From contig CM056580.1 of NCBI GenBank assembly GCA_029721435.1, forward strand, positions 21,646,367-21,710,366: a DNA stretch of 64,000 nucleotides. Direction: 5' to 3'. Origin of the DNA: Gymnothorax reevesii (taxonomy: Eukaryota; Chordata; Actinopteri; Anguilliformes; Muraenidae). This document shows, in pieces, positions 21,089 to 31,135 of this stretch. Under the pieces are notes generated by a model. It was not told where the DNA came from. It ran no database searches and worked only from the letters and a program-made list of their open reading frames with translations. How positions within the stretch are numbered: position 1 is the stretch's first letter; each line of letters starts with the position of its first letter. Both the position numbers and the translations under genes were made by a program.

Positions 21089-23145
21089 TAAGACACACAA
21101 ACATCTTAACAACACATTTTAAACACAAAAACTTAACTGATAATGGGCATGATGGGAATTGATGCCGCCAACCTGAGACAATAGGAAAAAGAGAGAAATG
21201 CATGAAATAGGATACTTATCATGAATGATTGCATTTAATTAAGAATTAGGCTATTTATTATACTTGTCAGTTCACAATCTAAAGCATTTTTTGTGAACAA
21301 TTAAAAGTGTTTATCTGAAACATTCATTTAACGAGTGAGTTCATTTTGACAACTACAATCTTTTTCAAATGTTTACAGACTGTGAAAATTAAGATTCCAA
21401 TCATTCAAATAATATTTGCATTAATTAGGCCAGTAAGTTATTTTGTATGCCAGAATAGGAGTTGTGAGATGATTATTTGAAATTATTTGACAGTTCATTG
21501 GACGAATTAAAAAGTTCTATCTATGACATGAATAGAAATTACAGTTACACAACAAGAATCAAACACATGGACTCATTTATACTCTGTGTTCAAAAAACAA
21601 ACATTAAAAGATGAAAAAAAGACCTAATTAAATACAATTAATTAAATGTAATGTAATTCTTTGAAATGAGAACAATGGCCACACTTGATGGAGACGATGC
21701 AGTGTATACTTTAAATAATTTAAATAAGTCCCAGCGAAATATGTTTGAGGAGCACTGAATTAGGCATAGAGGAAGAACAGTGACACTAAAGGAAAATACA
21801 ATAATAATCATTTAAAAAAGAATCCGACAGTTGGTCCACAATTAAATATTCATGTGCCTAGAACTGTTTTGAGAATAGTTTTACTATTTGATAACCTTCT
21901 CTCCCTGGAGCATGTGTGTTTCTGTTGCAAATGTAATTTGTTAAAATTACTGAAAAGACCGCATAAATATGAAAGATATAAACTGCCCGGTTGCTCAAAT
22001 ACCCAGAGGAAGAAATTTAAGAGCAAGTTTCTTTCATAACTCACCAATATATATTCAAAAAAAAAATGCCAGGATACACTGAGGGCAGGCTTAATTGTAT
22101 AGAGTTTGGTATGGCACCCATCATTCTTAGTCCACAGGCTTTTCACCCAAGACCTCATAGCCCAAAGCCGCTTTTGATGAATTATTAAATAACTCCACAG
22201 GATACAAGAGACTGCAAGTGATTGCATTGTCCATAGGCAAAGTAAAAATGAAAGCCAGCATGGAAATATTGACTTTCTTGCTAAGAAGAATGTTGGATAA
22301 GAATGAGGGGCGGGAACTCCCCCCTAAAGGGAGGCATGATTTCAATTCAGTAGAAACAGGCCTTTCAAAAATAGGACTAACCATGGTCTGTCAGCCTCGT
22401 TCAATCTCCAACCACTCTGAAAGGAATGAAGCTGACAGCCAGAAGATTAAAAAACTAAGAATATGACAATATCAAATAATGACATCAATTGTTAGCATAG
22501 CAGTTGGGCCAATTACTGTCCATCTAACAATTACTGTTGAGGCATTAGGATGGGATGTCTCACAGTAATGTTTTACTTATTTTTATAATGAGGCTCGTTA
22601 TTGTCAAGCTTATAATTCTTGCTTGCTTATTGTGTAGCTTTTATGCTGTAGTTGTTATCCAAGTTTTTTCAGGGCTGACCTCAATCGTATCTCCCTCCTA
22701 AACTGGTTGGCAGGTAAAAAAATAAGATTATATGTGAGAGAGGTCCATAAATATGTTTCACCAGAAAGAGAAAATGGCAGGTGGTCAACATGAAATTACT
22801 ATTTTCAGTCAGTTAACTGGTGTATTTAATTTAAATATTTCTTGGTATAACATTAACTTTATCAGAAGATTTTGCTCTGGAGGTGTTCCCTTCCAGGCAC
22901 AGCTGCCAAGAATCGTGGAACGAAAGCACAAGCAGACCCACTGGAAGATGCGAACGAAAGCTGTTTTAAGGTTGAATTGAATGCCAGATAGGGTTGACAC
23001 AGTCGACAGGATGCGAGGCAGGAGACTGGACTGGAGGCAGGTCTGATGACAGGATTGGATGATGGACTGTATTAGCGACTGGGCTTTAATCTGGACTGGA
23101 ACTTGCACAAAAGGGTTAAAAGAAATAATTAACTTCAGTCTTACT
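21089..23145. other. About 2 kb without gene
   Basis: AT-rich sequence with several chance open frames. The block 22085-22470 has more balanced composition and no repeat look; it might be constrained sequence but I have no direct evidence. Confidence 0.3.
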
Positions 23146-23344
23146 CACTGTAAAAAAACCAAAGTTGTCTCCACTGAAAAAAGTTAGTTTCCAGGCTGCC
23201 TTAAAATTTCAAGTTAACTGAATTTAAGATTATAAGTTGAATATACCTTTTACTTGTCACCTCAAGCTCAATGAGCTTAAAATTCTAAGTCAGCTTGGAC
23301 ACTACCTTTTTTCAGTGGAGACAACTTTGGTTTTTTTTACAGTG
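23146..23344. mobile_element. 199-bp hAT-like MITE
   Basis: CACTGTAAAAAAACCAAAGT at the left and its complement ending TTTTTTACAGTG at 23344 form arms of about 40 bp with few differences (GTTGTCTCCACTGAAAAAA is shared). The flanks GTCTTACT and CTCTTATT agree at 6 of 8 positions, consistent with an aged 8-bp hAT duplication. Confidence 0.8.
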
Positions 23345-23792
23345 CTCTTATTTCAATACTATGAGTGCTATTTTGTTTACAGTTTAAATGGCTGCATCTT
23401 CTCATACAAAACGCATTTCCAGGTGAATTAACCTCTGTCCCCCAAACTTCTCCACGTAGCCCCTCATGGGAGGGTAGAGGCCACTATGTTCGCGTGAGCG
23501 ATTTACGGTAAGAGTCTTAGACCAATGCAACAGCGTAAGTTCTGCAATTGCCCCCTGTCACAAAATGAATTTCAACACACCCAGTTTTGATCAGTGGTAC
23601 TGTTACCGCCTGCATTTGCCAATTTTATTTAGGTTGTCAGATTGGGCTGTTGGCATTGCTGTCACTCGCTGATAGGCGTATTCTCACTGATGCAGATAAA
23701 GCCAAAGCAGACTCAGCTGCTGTCTTCTGATGTAGACTCTGACCTGAGTTTCCTGCCTAAACTAGCTTTACTTATTTTGAAAGATTTCAATT

Positions 23793-23823
23793 TGTGTGTG
23801 TGTGCGTGTGTGTGTGTGTGTGT
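23793..23823. repeat. (TG)n microsatellite
   Basis: About 15 TG units with one CG interruption, continuing more loosely to about 23850. Confidence 0.95.
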
Positions 23824-23850
23824 TTGAGTGTGTTTATGTGAGTGTGTTTG

Positions 23851-24616
23851 GAAGTTCGGCATACTATCTAAAAACTTGCTGTATATTGAGCAAACTAGCT
23901 GAAATGTGATGGGGAAACCTCATTCAGGGAGAATACTTTTGAAGCCATTTTAAGTACGACTTATCTTTCCAAAATCCTTGCAGAATTCACAGTGGAAAGT
24001 GCTTTTTGCAAATTACTGAGACTCACATTTCTTTGCACAACTACTGCAATACTTGGGGAAAGTGTGTTATCATTGGGTACATCCATACGGAATTCAGAAT
24101 TGAGATATAGCAGTAAACAACTGAGACACTTTGTTCTTGAAAACGGAACCCTTGAGCTGTCTGGATTGAATTTTGTTTGCTCAGTGAGTTTCCAAATTCC
24201 ATGGGCATCAGCAGTTTCACACATTTTGACTTCAGCCAGGCAAAAAAAAGAAGAAGAAGAAATGAGCATCTTGTTTTAATGGAACCAATGCATATTTTGC
24301 CTTCATGATGATGGCCATTCTGGGTGTGTGTAGAAAAAAAAAAAAAAAGTTAAAGAAAGACAGTAAGGGAGAAGCAATGATGTTCTCATCCTGACTTGTT
24401 ACACAGAGATCCTCTGGTGGTGCTTCACTGAAACATCAATTGACGCCAGATAAGTTCTTTGGCGTTGTTATTTGATGCTATTGCCGAATGGAATTCAGGA
24501 AAGGGAATCGTAATGTCATGCATTTATTTCATCAATCCGAGAAAGGGGAATTGTATTTTCATGAATGTATCACACCGAGATTGCAGTGGGGTAAGGCATT
24601 TTCCTTTAGTGTGCAT
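23851..24616. other. No gene seen
   Basis: Mixed-composition DNA with an A-run at 24331-24346 and a GAA-rich patch at about 24247-24262. The open frames at 23961-24279 on both strands overlap each other and show no domain. Confidence 0.35.
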
Positions 24617-24737
24617 CTGCGGCGCACTGGTTTTCATGGTTGCCTTGCAATTAGAAGGCTCTTGGTATGAAATCCACCCCAAATATATACGTTGTCAGCT
24701 AGGCATTCTATGGGGAGAGCCATGTACAGCATCCAAA
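24617..24737 (+). repeat. Fragment of the abundant tRNA-headed fish repeat
   Basis: CTGCGGCGCACTGG, then TTGCCTTGCAATTAGAAGG, CTTGGTATGAAATCCACC and GGCATTCTATGGGGAGAGCC follow, in order, the tRNA-like head and next segment of the same family as 57505-57835. The degraded B box is GGTATGAAATCC. Confidence 0.45.
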
Positions 24738-24925
24738 AGTACCATGAAAGAACTTTTTTTTTTGTCGTGTAGCGACGCCCAAGAAATCTACCCAAACCTC
24801 GATATATGACACCTTGGGGATGACAATGGGTTTGAAAGGCAATTGGTCGGCTGATGTGAAGCAGTTAGCAACATCAATCAGATCAGTGTTTTTTTCCCTT
24901 TTTGAAATGGAAAATGAAAAGAAGT

Positions 24926-25075
24926 GTGGCAGATTGAAGGAGGGCCCAGGCAGGGAATTGAACTCCAGACTCCTGGGTAAGATGCACTGTCAAATGCACT
25001 GACCACATCGCCAAAAAGCCAGGCCCGTTGGCAAGGTAGCCAGGGTGCGTACTTATTAGGAGGTATTTCTAGTGA
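24926..25075 (-). repeat. tRNA-derived SINE-like copy (minus)
   Basis: On the minus strand TGGCGATGTGG (25013-25003) is a near A box and AGTTCAATTCC (24965-24955) a good B box. Its 5' part is the reverse complement of 25588-25646 with a few differences. It forms an inverted pair with the copy at 25588. Confidence 0.6.
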
Positions 25076-25525
25076 CAGGACCCCTCAACTGTCACATTTC
25101 TGTCATGGTTTGGTGGCTTTGAGAGCTTTCTTTGCTACTTCCATTCGGGGTGACATCGTTTTGTTCTAAATTGAATTCTTGGGCCAGCTAACATTCATTG
25201 GAGGCGTTGCCCGGATTCTATTTAAGCCCTAGTTCTGCCTCAATTCCCTTGCTAGACTGTGAATGCTATGTGTCGAGCTCGCTTTGCTTCCTTGCCTTGG
25301 ACTACATCTTGGTCCATTGGAAGCACGATTCTCGCCCTCCTGTTTTGTTTGTTTGTCTCTCTCCCTTCTGCGTGTCCTCCTTATTTCTGGCCGCTGCGTT
25401 TGGCTTCTCAAACTCACCACCCATCACACTCTCCCCCACTTTCAGGAGCACGTCCTCACGCTCCATGCTTTACAGATGCTGCCATCCATTAGGATCCCCC
25501 AGATCCTGCTGATTATGCCAGAATG
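25076..25525 (+). repeat. LTR-like or promoter-like spacer between inverted SINEs
   Basis: TTCTGTCATGGTTTGGTGG at 25099 and a TATA-like TCTATTTAAG at about 25217 precede a C/T-rich stretch with no stable coding frame (three overlapping frames of 77-104 residues look like a compositional effect). It could be an LTR fragment. No polyA signal or clean ends were found. Confidence 0.25.
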
Positions 25526-25695
25526 TGGCAGGCCGAAGGGAGGCCCGGGCGGGGAATTAAAATCCGAGACTTAGAAATGCATCCTAACAAGTACGCGCCC
25601 TGCCTACCTTGCCAATGAGCCTGGCTCTTTGGTGATGTGGTCAGCGAGTTTGAGTCTGGGGTTCAATTCCCTGCCAAGGCCCTCCCTTGGCCTGC
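25526..25695 (+). repeat. tRNA-derived SINE-like copy (plus) with head-to-head partner
   Basis: The A-box-like TGGTGATGTGG (25630-25640) and B-box GGTTCAATTCC (25660-25670) lie on the plus strand. Immediately upstream (25526-25587) is a partial minus-oriented copy (GTGGCAGGCC...GGGGAATTAAAATCC), so the unit is itself head to head. Together with 24926-25075 it gives a large inverted arrangement. Confidence 0.6.
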
Positions 25696-26017
25696 TATAG
25701 AGGGAAGGAATGTATGGCCCCCTCTTCCACTCATTGTATCTGGATCACCGCTGTTAAGTGTGTGCTTCAGCATAATGGCCAACTCAGGGCCTAAAATCAG
25801 AGGTAGGCAACAAGGTCCATATTTGTTCATGGCTTTCATAACAATTATGATTTTAACTACTTAATTAATTTCAATACAAGCACATTGATAAGAACTTCTA
25901 AGTTTGTCCCACTAAAAAAAAATTCACTGTGACTTGGAAAATTAAAGAGTGAACCAAAATTTCTTGAGTTAATTCAGCCAGGATAACCAAGATTAAGTTT
26001 ACTCATTTGAGGCCAAG

Positions 26018-26101
26018 AATTGAAGCACTGATTACTAAAACCCCACAAGTCAAGTCCAGTCAAGTGTGACTTATGGGGTTTTAGTAACAGGTGCTTCAAT
26101 T
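26018..26101. repeat. 84-bp near-perfect hairpin
   Basis: The arm starting AATTGAAGCACTGATTACTA pairs with the arm ending GTAACAGGTGCTTCAATT; about 31 of 35 positions match, around a loop of about 14 bases. It may be the core of a small foldback element, or it could fold as a precursor-like RNA if transcribed. Confidence 0.7.
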
Positions 26102-26130
26102 GTTTACCGCTGCAGTAGATGCTGGTCTCC

Positions 26131-26248
26131 AGAGGCTCTAATGTAAAGCACTAGAGGCCCTAATGCTAAACCCTTAGAGGACCTTATGTTGAACACCACC
26201 AAAGGCCCAAGTGCTAAGCACCAGAGGCCTTAATGTCATTAGCCTCTA
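26131..26248. repeat. Degenerate minisatellite, about five 22-25-bp units
   Basis: Units begin AGAGGCTCTAATG, AGAGGCCCTAATGC, AGAGGACCTTATG, AAAGGCCCAAGTGC and AGAGGCCTTAATG. No coding frame is maintained. Confidence 0.65.
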
Positions 26249-26305
26249 AATCACTGCATGGAGTGGTTTGTCTCAACAGGAACTGCCCTGCAGTCCCCAA
26301 CTTAT

Positions 26306-26960
26306 TACAACCACAAATCATAAAAATATGGGACAATATATGAAACTAGCCGAGAGGTACTTTGCTTGACTGGTCAACGAAGAGTTGCAGGACAAAGCCC
26401 CCAGTGGGGCTTCGGATTCTGACTAGATATGGAGAGGTGAATTGGGAAGAATTCTGCTGTTGGGCACTTGAGAAAGGCTCTTAACCCCAAAATTGTGCCA
26501 GGGGCTCTATCTTTGTTTCTCTCTATCACTCCTCATGATCTGGAATTTCTCCCAAGGCAGCCTTGAAAAAAAGGATCATATTCTCAAATGAATTTCTCTG
26601 GTAAAAAAAAAAAAAAAACACCAACAGCAACACTTTATGTTTCACTACTTTATTTCATTTTTCCCAAAAATAAACGCTCATTTGAATTTTTATTCCTGCA
26701 AAATATTTCAGAATAAGTTGGGACAGTACTTACTACTGTGCAATGTTGCCATTCCTTTTTATAATACAAAATAAATCATTAAGGACAGCTTACACCTAAT
26801 GATTAACAGTTGGAATTGTGTTTCTTTCCTCTTGCAAACAAGTCTGAAAGTGTGGGACAGAATAGTGTTCAAAATGTGCCATATGATCTCTATTAGGGTC
26901 TAGATGGACCTCCAGGCAAGCCCGTCCAGCACCCACATCCTCCTGTTATGCAGCCATGAG
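26306..26960 (-). mobile_element. Degraded Tc1-like element containing a SINE
   Basis: TACAACCACAAATCATAAAA...GGGACAATAT at 26306 is the usual end of a Tc1-like family common in fish (consensus TACAACCCCAATTCC...AAGTTGGGACA). After the SINE, AATATTTCAGAATAAGTTGG at 26702 is the inner part of the same arm, and 26890-26950 (CAGGCAAGCCCGTCCAGCAC) matches the family's transposase antisense. The right half is missing or unrecognisable. Confidence 0.55.
26347..26618 (+). mobile_element. tRNA-derived SINE inserted in the Tc1-like remnant
   Basis: TAGCCGAGAGG (26347-26357) fits the A-box consensus fully; a weak B box (GGACAAAGCCC) follows about 40 bp later. The middle contains the word AGAATTCTGCTGTTGGGCAC and GGCTCTTAACCCC, a segment shared by several fish SINEs. 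It ends in a 16-base A-run at 26603-26618. Insertion between two pieces of one terminal repeat gives relative age. Confidence 0.65.
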
Positions 26961-27039
26961 CGGAGGGGGACACCAAAATCCACCGGGAAAATTCTGAGCG
27001 CACTGGCCCAACCCATCCCCTCCACCACCTTTTTTTTTA

Positions 27040-27150
27040 AAATCTGGATGAAGACCCAGATTATGTCATGTTTCTTTGAGTGATCTTCCATCTGCTCTTC
27101 TCCTAGCATTGTCTGATCAGCATCATCGCTGGGCTGAGTCTCACTGAATT
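27040..27150 (-). other. Possible exon-like coding fragment
   Basis: On the minus strand a pyrimidine tract and CTCAG (ending at 27151) precede an open stretch reading FSETQPSDDADQ...GEEQMEDHSKKHD. The composition looks protein-like (acidic, hydrophilic), and the acceptor is good by eye. I see no matching donor and no known domain. It overlaps the edge of Tc1-like debris, so it may be chance. Confidence 0.2.
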
Positions 27151-29995
27151 CTGAGATTGTGTGAAAAAAACAGAACAGGCAAAAAACAGAACAAAAAACA
27201 GAAATTAAACTTTTACAGCATGAGATGGTAAATGCTTTTTCCCCTGATTGTATACAGGCCGTGAGTGAGGGGTACACAATGCACCCCACCCTCCCCCACA
27301 CATTATAATATATTCCATCCATGACAGAGAAACATCGGGTAGGATATGTCCATGGACACATGCATGTCAACTGATTTTGTCACACCTAGATGTGATTTAA
27401 AAATGACTGAGACCCACCAATCTTCCCCCTCCACATCATGCCCAATAAAATCCTCTGTTGTACAAAGGCAAATGAAGTGAGCAATTTTGGCAATTTAAAT
27501 TTAATGAAAAACTGATCACATCACTAGAACCATGCAATTTCTATAATTGTATGTCCTCTAGATGTGATTAAACATAGGCCAAATTGCCAAAATCTAAACA
27601 ATCAAGAAAAAAAAGGCATTAGATACTTTTTTAAGATAAAATCAAATGTTTTCAGTATCAGCAAAATAAACACTGGTAGATTGCTGCTCCCACTGATCTG
27701 TACTGAGAGTGTTGTTATTCTGACACGAGTTAAATGACAGCTGTGTGTGTGGAAAGTCACTCTGGTCTGTAATCGCGAGGCAGATGCAGAGTTTGGAGCT
27801 GAAAAGAGGAGAGAAAAAAGAGAGTGAGGGGCAACGCCGCCGTAGTAGCTTTCGTGATGACACCGCCCCCGCTGAGGAGGAACTATGAAGAACTCAGTTG
27901 TAATTCGCACCTTGTAATAATTTCAAGGCTTGAGCTAACTGTTCTCCAGTCAACTCACCTGCATCAATAGCTGACATCTGGTTGTTTCGTAATAAATCTG
28001 TGATTTTTGACCATTTTGATGCACCTCCTCCTGCGTCTTCTTAATTCTGGCCTTTTCCGCTCCTCATTTCTCCTTTCTCTTCTTGCCATCCATCTTCGAG
28101 TGTAAAAAAATCCCCTACTTCAACCTGCCCGCTTTCTCTCTGTGTGACGGCTGCTCATTTAACCCCCTACGTTCATTGGATAAACGCAGAGTGATACTCA
28201 GTTTCCATTTCCCATGAAGCTGTGCTCCAATCTTTCTACATTCATTTTTGAACAAACAAACAAATTTTATAACGGTAAATTTTATATTTGTGGTCATGAA
28301 AGTTATGTAACGCCTGAATAAAAAGAAATATATCAAGATAGGAGGCTAAACAAAAATCAGTAGGCTGGATTGATGAGAGTGAGTCTGACACTCGAGCAGC
28401 CATGAGTGAGCTATAGAGAGACACCAAGTATTATAAATACTGGTCTGAGTTGAGGTGTGTAGTTGAAGGACATCTAAGAGATTTTCATGGGATCCTGCTT
28501 GATTCATGATAGTCTTAGCTCAATGTGCTGACTATGAATGTCACTTGGCCGCGCAGGGCAGTCTGTGGGCTGGTTTACTTGAGCTTATTGGTCGACCGGG
28601 AAATCTCATAGTCGTCCTGATGGCCAGTCCGTCCCTGTATGCAGCTATGCTTTAACAGTGAATGCACGATTTAGTTCTGTGTTGTCCTTTTGAAATATGG
28701 ATTTACATCCTTGGAAAAGATGCTGTCTTGCAAGCAGCATATGTCGCTTCTGCCAAGGGCACTGACACATGCCCATACTATGACAGAACATGGCTTCTGG
28801 ACTTGTTACTGTTAACAATCTGGATGGTCCTTTTCTTTATTGGTCCATGCCACATGACGTCAATTTCTAATCCCAAAAAGACCTGAAATATTAATTAATT
28901 TATAAATGCGTCATCGCCCATCACAGATGCATCTGAGCCCAGAGAAGTCAACTCTGCCTCTTGACACTTAACCCCATTGAGCAGAAGGCAAATTTGGCTA
29001 TTTATGGGTTACCCAATTTAATGCTGTATAATTCAAGATTTAAGCTTTATAAAGAGGAAAAATGTGGGTTGACTCAGAAAAGACACTTACAGCATTTAGA
29101 ATAACATCGTATTTCAGTTTATTTTCGTGGTTTTGTTGAGAAAATTGACGGCAAACAAAAAAAATCTTCATCAGAATTCACCATTAAAATTGCAAAAAAA
29201 ATATATATACTGAGAATTGAAAAACTGCTGGGGCTTAAATCTACAAATTTCTCGGATCATAAACTCCTTGACCTCAAGTAGAATTCATTTTCAACGTTAC
29301 ATTCTAGATTATCTACATGCTATTAGCCAAATTACACAGCTATCCAAGTGGCTCCCCAAAGTCTGAGATGGTAAACTGTCAAATCATCAAATAATTACGT
29401 ATTTAACACAAAGTTTTGAGGCATGAAATTTAATATGAACTAATTATTTTCTGGTTGAGTTTAGCATGAATTTTTCAATATAAGTGCAGCTGAACATCAG
29501 TGGTCACCAGTAACCTCTCCAAACACAAAAAATGATTTTTCTCAATAATTAAGTTTAGAGTTTTGTCCATTTTTCAGCAGTCATTAAATAAACAGCTGAT
29601 TAAATGGTCAGGACATTCACTCTGCAATGAAACCAGCAGTTCCGACTTTCGAGCTCACAAACTCATTTCAACAAGGAACAAGTACAACTCACTAACTCAG
29701 AAATATCTGAATTCTGAAATATACCTTATTTTAACAGAATAGACATTCCACTTTCATGGAAGATCAGACAATATATTGCCTCGCTGAATTCAACAGAACA
29801 GTGCAATGAACGTACTAGGGGGTCCACCCAAATGCATGGGCAGTTCACGTTTTAAACAGGAAAAAAACCTCGGCTTTCGACTCTGTTGAGTACGGTATAC
29901 ATTCCAAAAAGCAAAAGTAGCAGCCTAACCTTTTTCCTGAATCTCCTCACCAGAGACCAACGTATCCAGTAGAGGGAACCCTCTGGTCCTGTTTC
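27151..29995. other. 2.8 kb without recognisable gene
   Basis: AT-rich. The inverted words CAATTTTGGCAATTT (about 27482) and AAATTGCCAAAAT (about 27580) flank about 90 bp and may be an old foldback. Open frames at 27602-27910 and 28662-28886 have no domain. Confidence 0.3.
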
Positions 29996-31135
29996 TGTCA
30001 TTGTTATGGTTTTTGGTCATGTTTATGTTCATGTGCTGTGTTCATGATTTTGTCTTTTATCTATTCTTTTTGGTTATTGTAATACTCAGGTTTTTAGTTC
30101 ATTCCATTTCTCAGCTCCATTGCACTTGTCTCCCCTGTCTTGTGATCTAGTTGGTTCAGTCCGTCTTCCCTGTCTGCGTGCCCACTGACTTTGGGTGATT
30201 TAAATGAATTCCGGCGTTTAAAATATTCCTTCAATTCTCGTTTTCTTCCTTCATCTTTCTGTTCTGATTACTAACAAGACTAACATTTGTATTTTGTATC
30301 ATAGTCTACTGACACAACTAATCCAATTATATAAGATTACTAACTTACTAACGAGCACTCTAGTTAAATATATAAAGTTGCACCGCTACTAATTTAGACT
30401 AATTCCCTCTCAGCAGTCGCCCTGTTCTATTCTTCGCCTCTCGCTCAGCTGTTTCTGTCCTCTCCTGAGTTTCAGCGAGAATCTCTCGCACGTGCTAAAT
30501 TACTCTCCTGCGCTCGTCATCTGTGCACGTAGAACTCCTGGACCGGAGCTGTTTAAATGTCATAGGCTGTTTGTGTGATTCCCATTCGTGTCTTGTCTTT
30601 CGCCAATTTTCATGGTAAGGGTTTCCTTCATGTGATTCTCCCGTTGAAATTAGTTTGATTCTCTACACCTGAATCCTGTATAGCATGTGACCTTCCCTGT
30701 GTATTTTAGCAGTCATTTCACTCACAGCTCTTGTCAGAAAGTTGATCAATATTTCTTTGTGCAGAGCGCCTTGTATGCCATTAAGTATTGTTTCTCTTCT
30801 ACTGGACTGTCCGACTTTGATTCTTGCCATTGCCCTTTTTGTATTTTCTTTCTGGAAATCAACCCATTTTTGTATGACCACGATTTCTGTGATTGGATGC
30901 CCTGTGTATGACCCTTGGCTTTGTTCATCGACTACGACTTTTTGCCTATCATTTTTGTACCTCTGCTCATCTGTCTTACTGCTTCTGACCCCTGCCTGTC
31001 TAGTCAACACTGTTTTTGGATTTCATTCTGTGGCTTGGCAATTCCTGAGTTTTTTGGCTTTGACTCGGACTCCAATAAAGGCATCTGATTTTTGGATTTC
31101 CCTCTCTTGCGTGTGGTTCCTGAACGCACCGTCAC
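29996..31135 (+). repeat. LTR-like repeat, copy 1 (+)
   Basis: The 1140-bp block starts TGTCATTG and ends CCGTCACA (TG...CA ends), with flanks GTTTC and GATTC agreeing at 4 of 5. AATAAA at 31074-31079 is 56 bp before the 3' end, and TATATAAAG lies near 30369. It shares ordered words with the inverted block at 38684-39812: GGGTGATTTA (30193), ACTAACTTACTAAC (about 30340) and CTCTCAGCAGTCGCC (30407). It has no coding domain. A solo LTR is the simplest reading; the superfamily is not determined. Confidence 0.6.

Noticed and set aside
25198..25574. Three overlapping plus-strand frames of 77-104 residues
   Set aside because: C/T-rich composition keeps all frames open; no domain, and the region is flanked by SINE-like repeats.
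26131..26248. Evenly spaced repeats considered as a CRISPR array
   Set aside because: Units are contiguous and diverged, with no constant repeat plus unique spacers, and the DNA is vertebrate.
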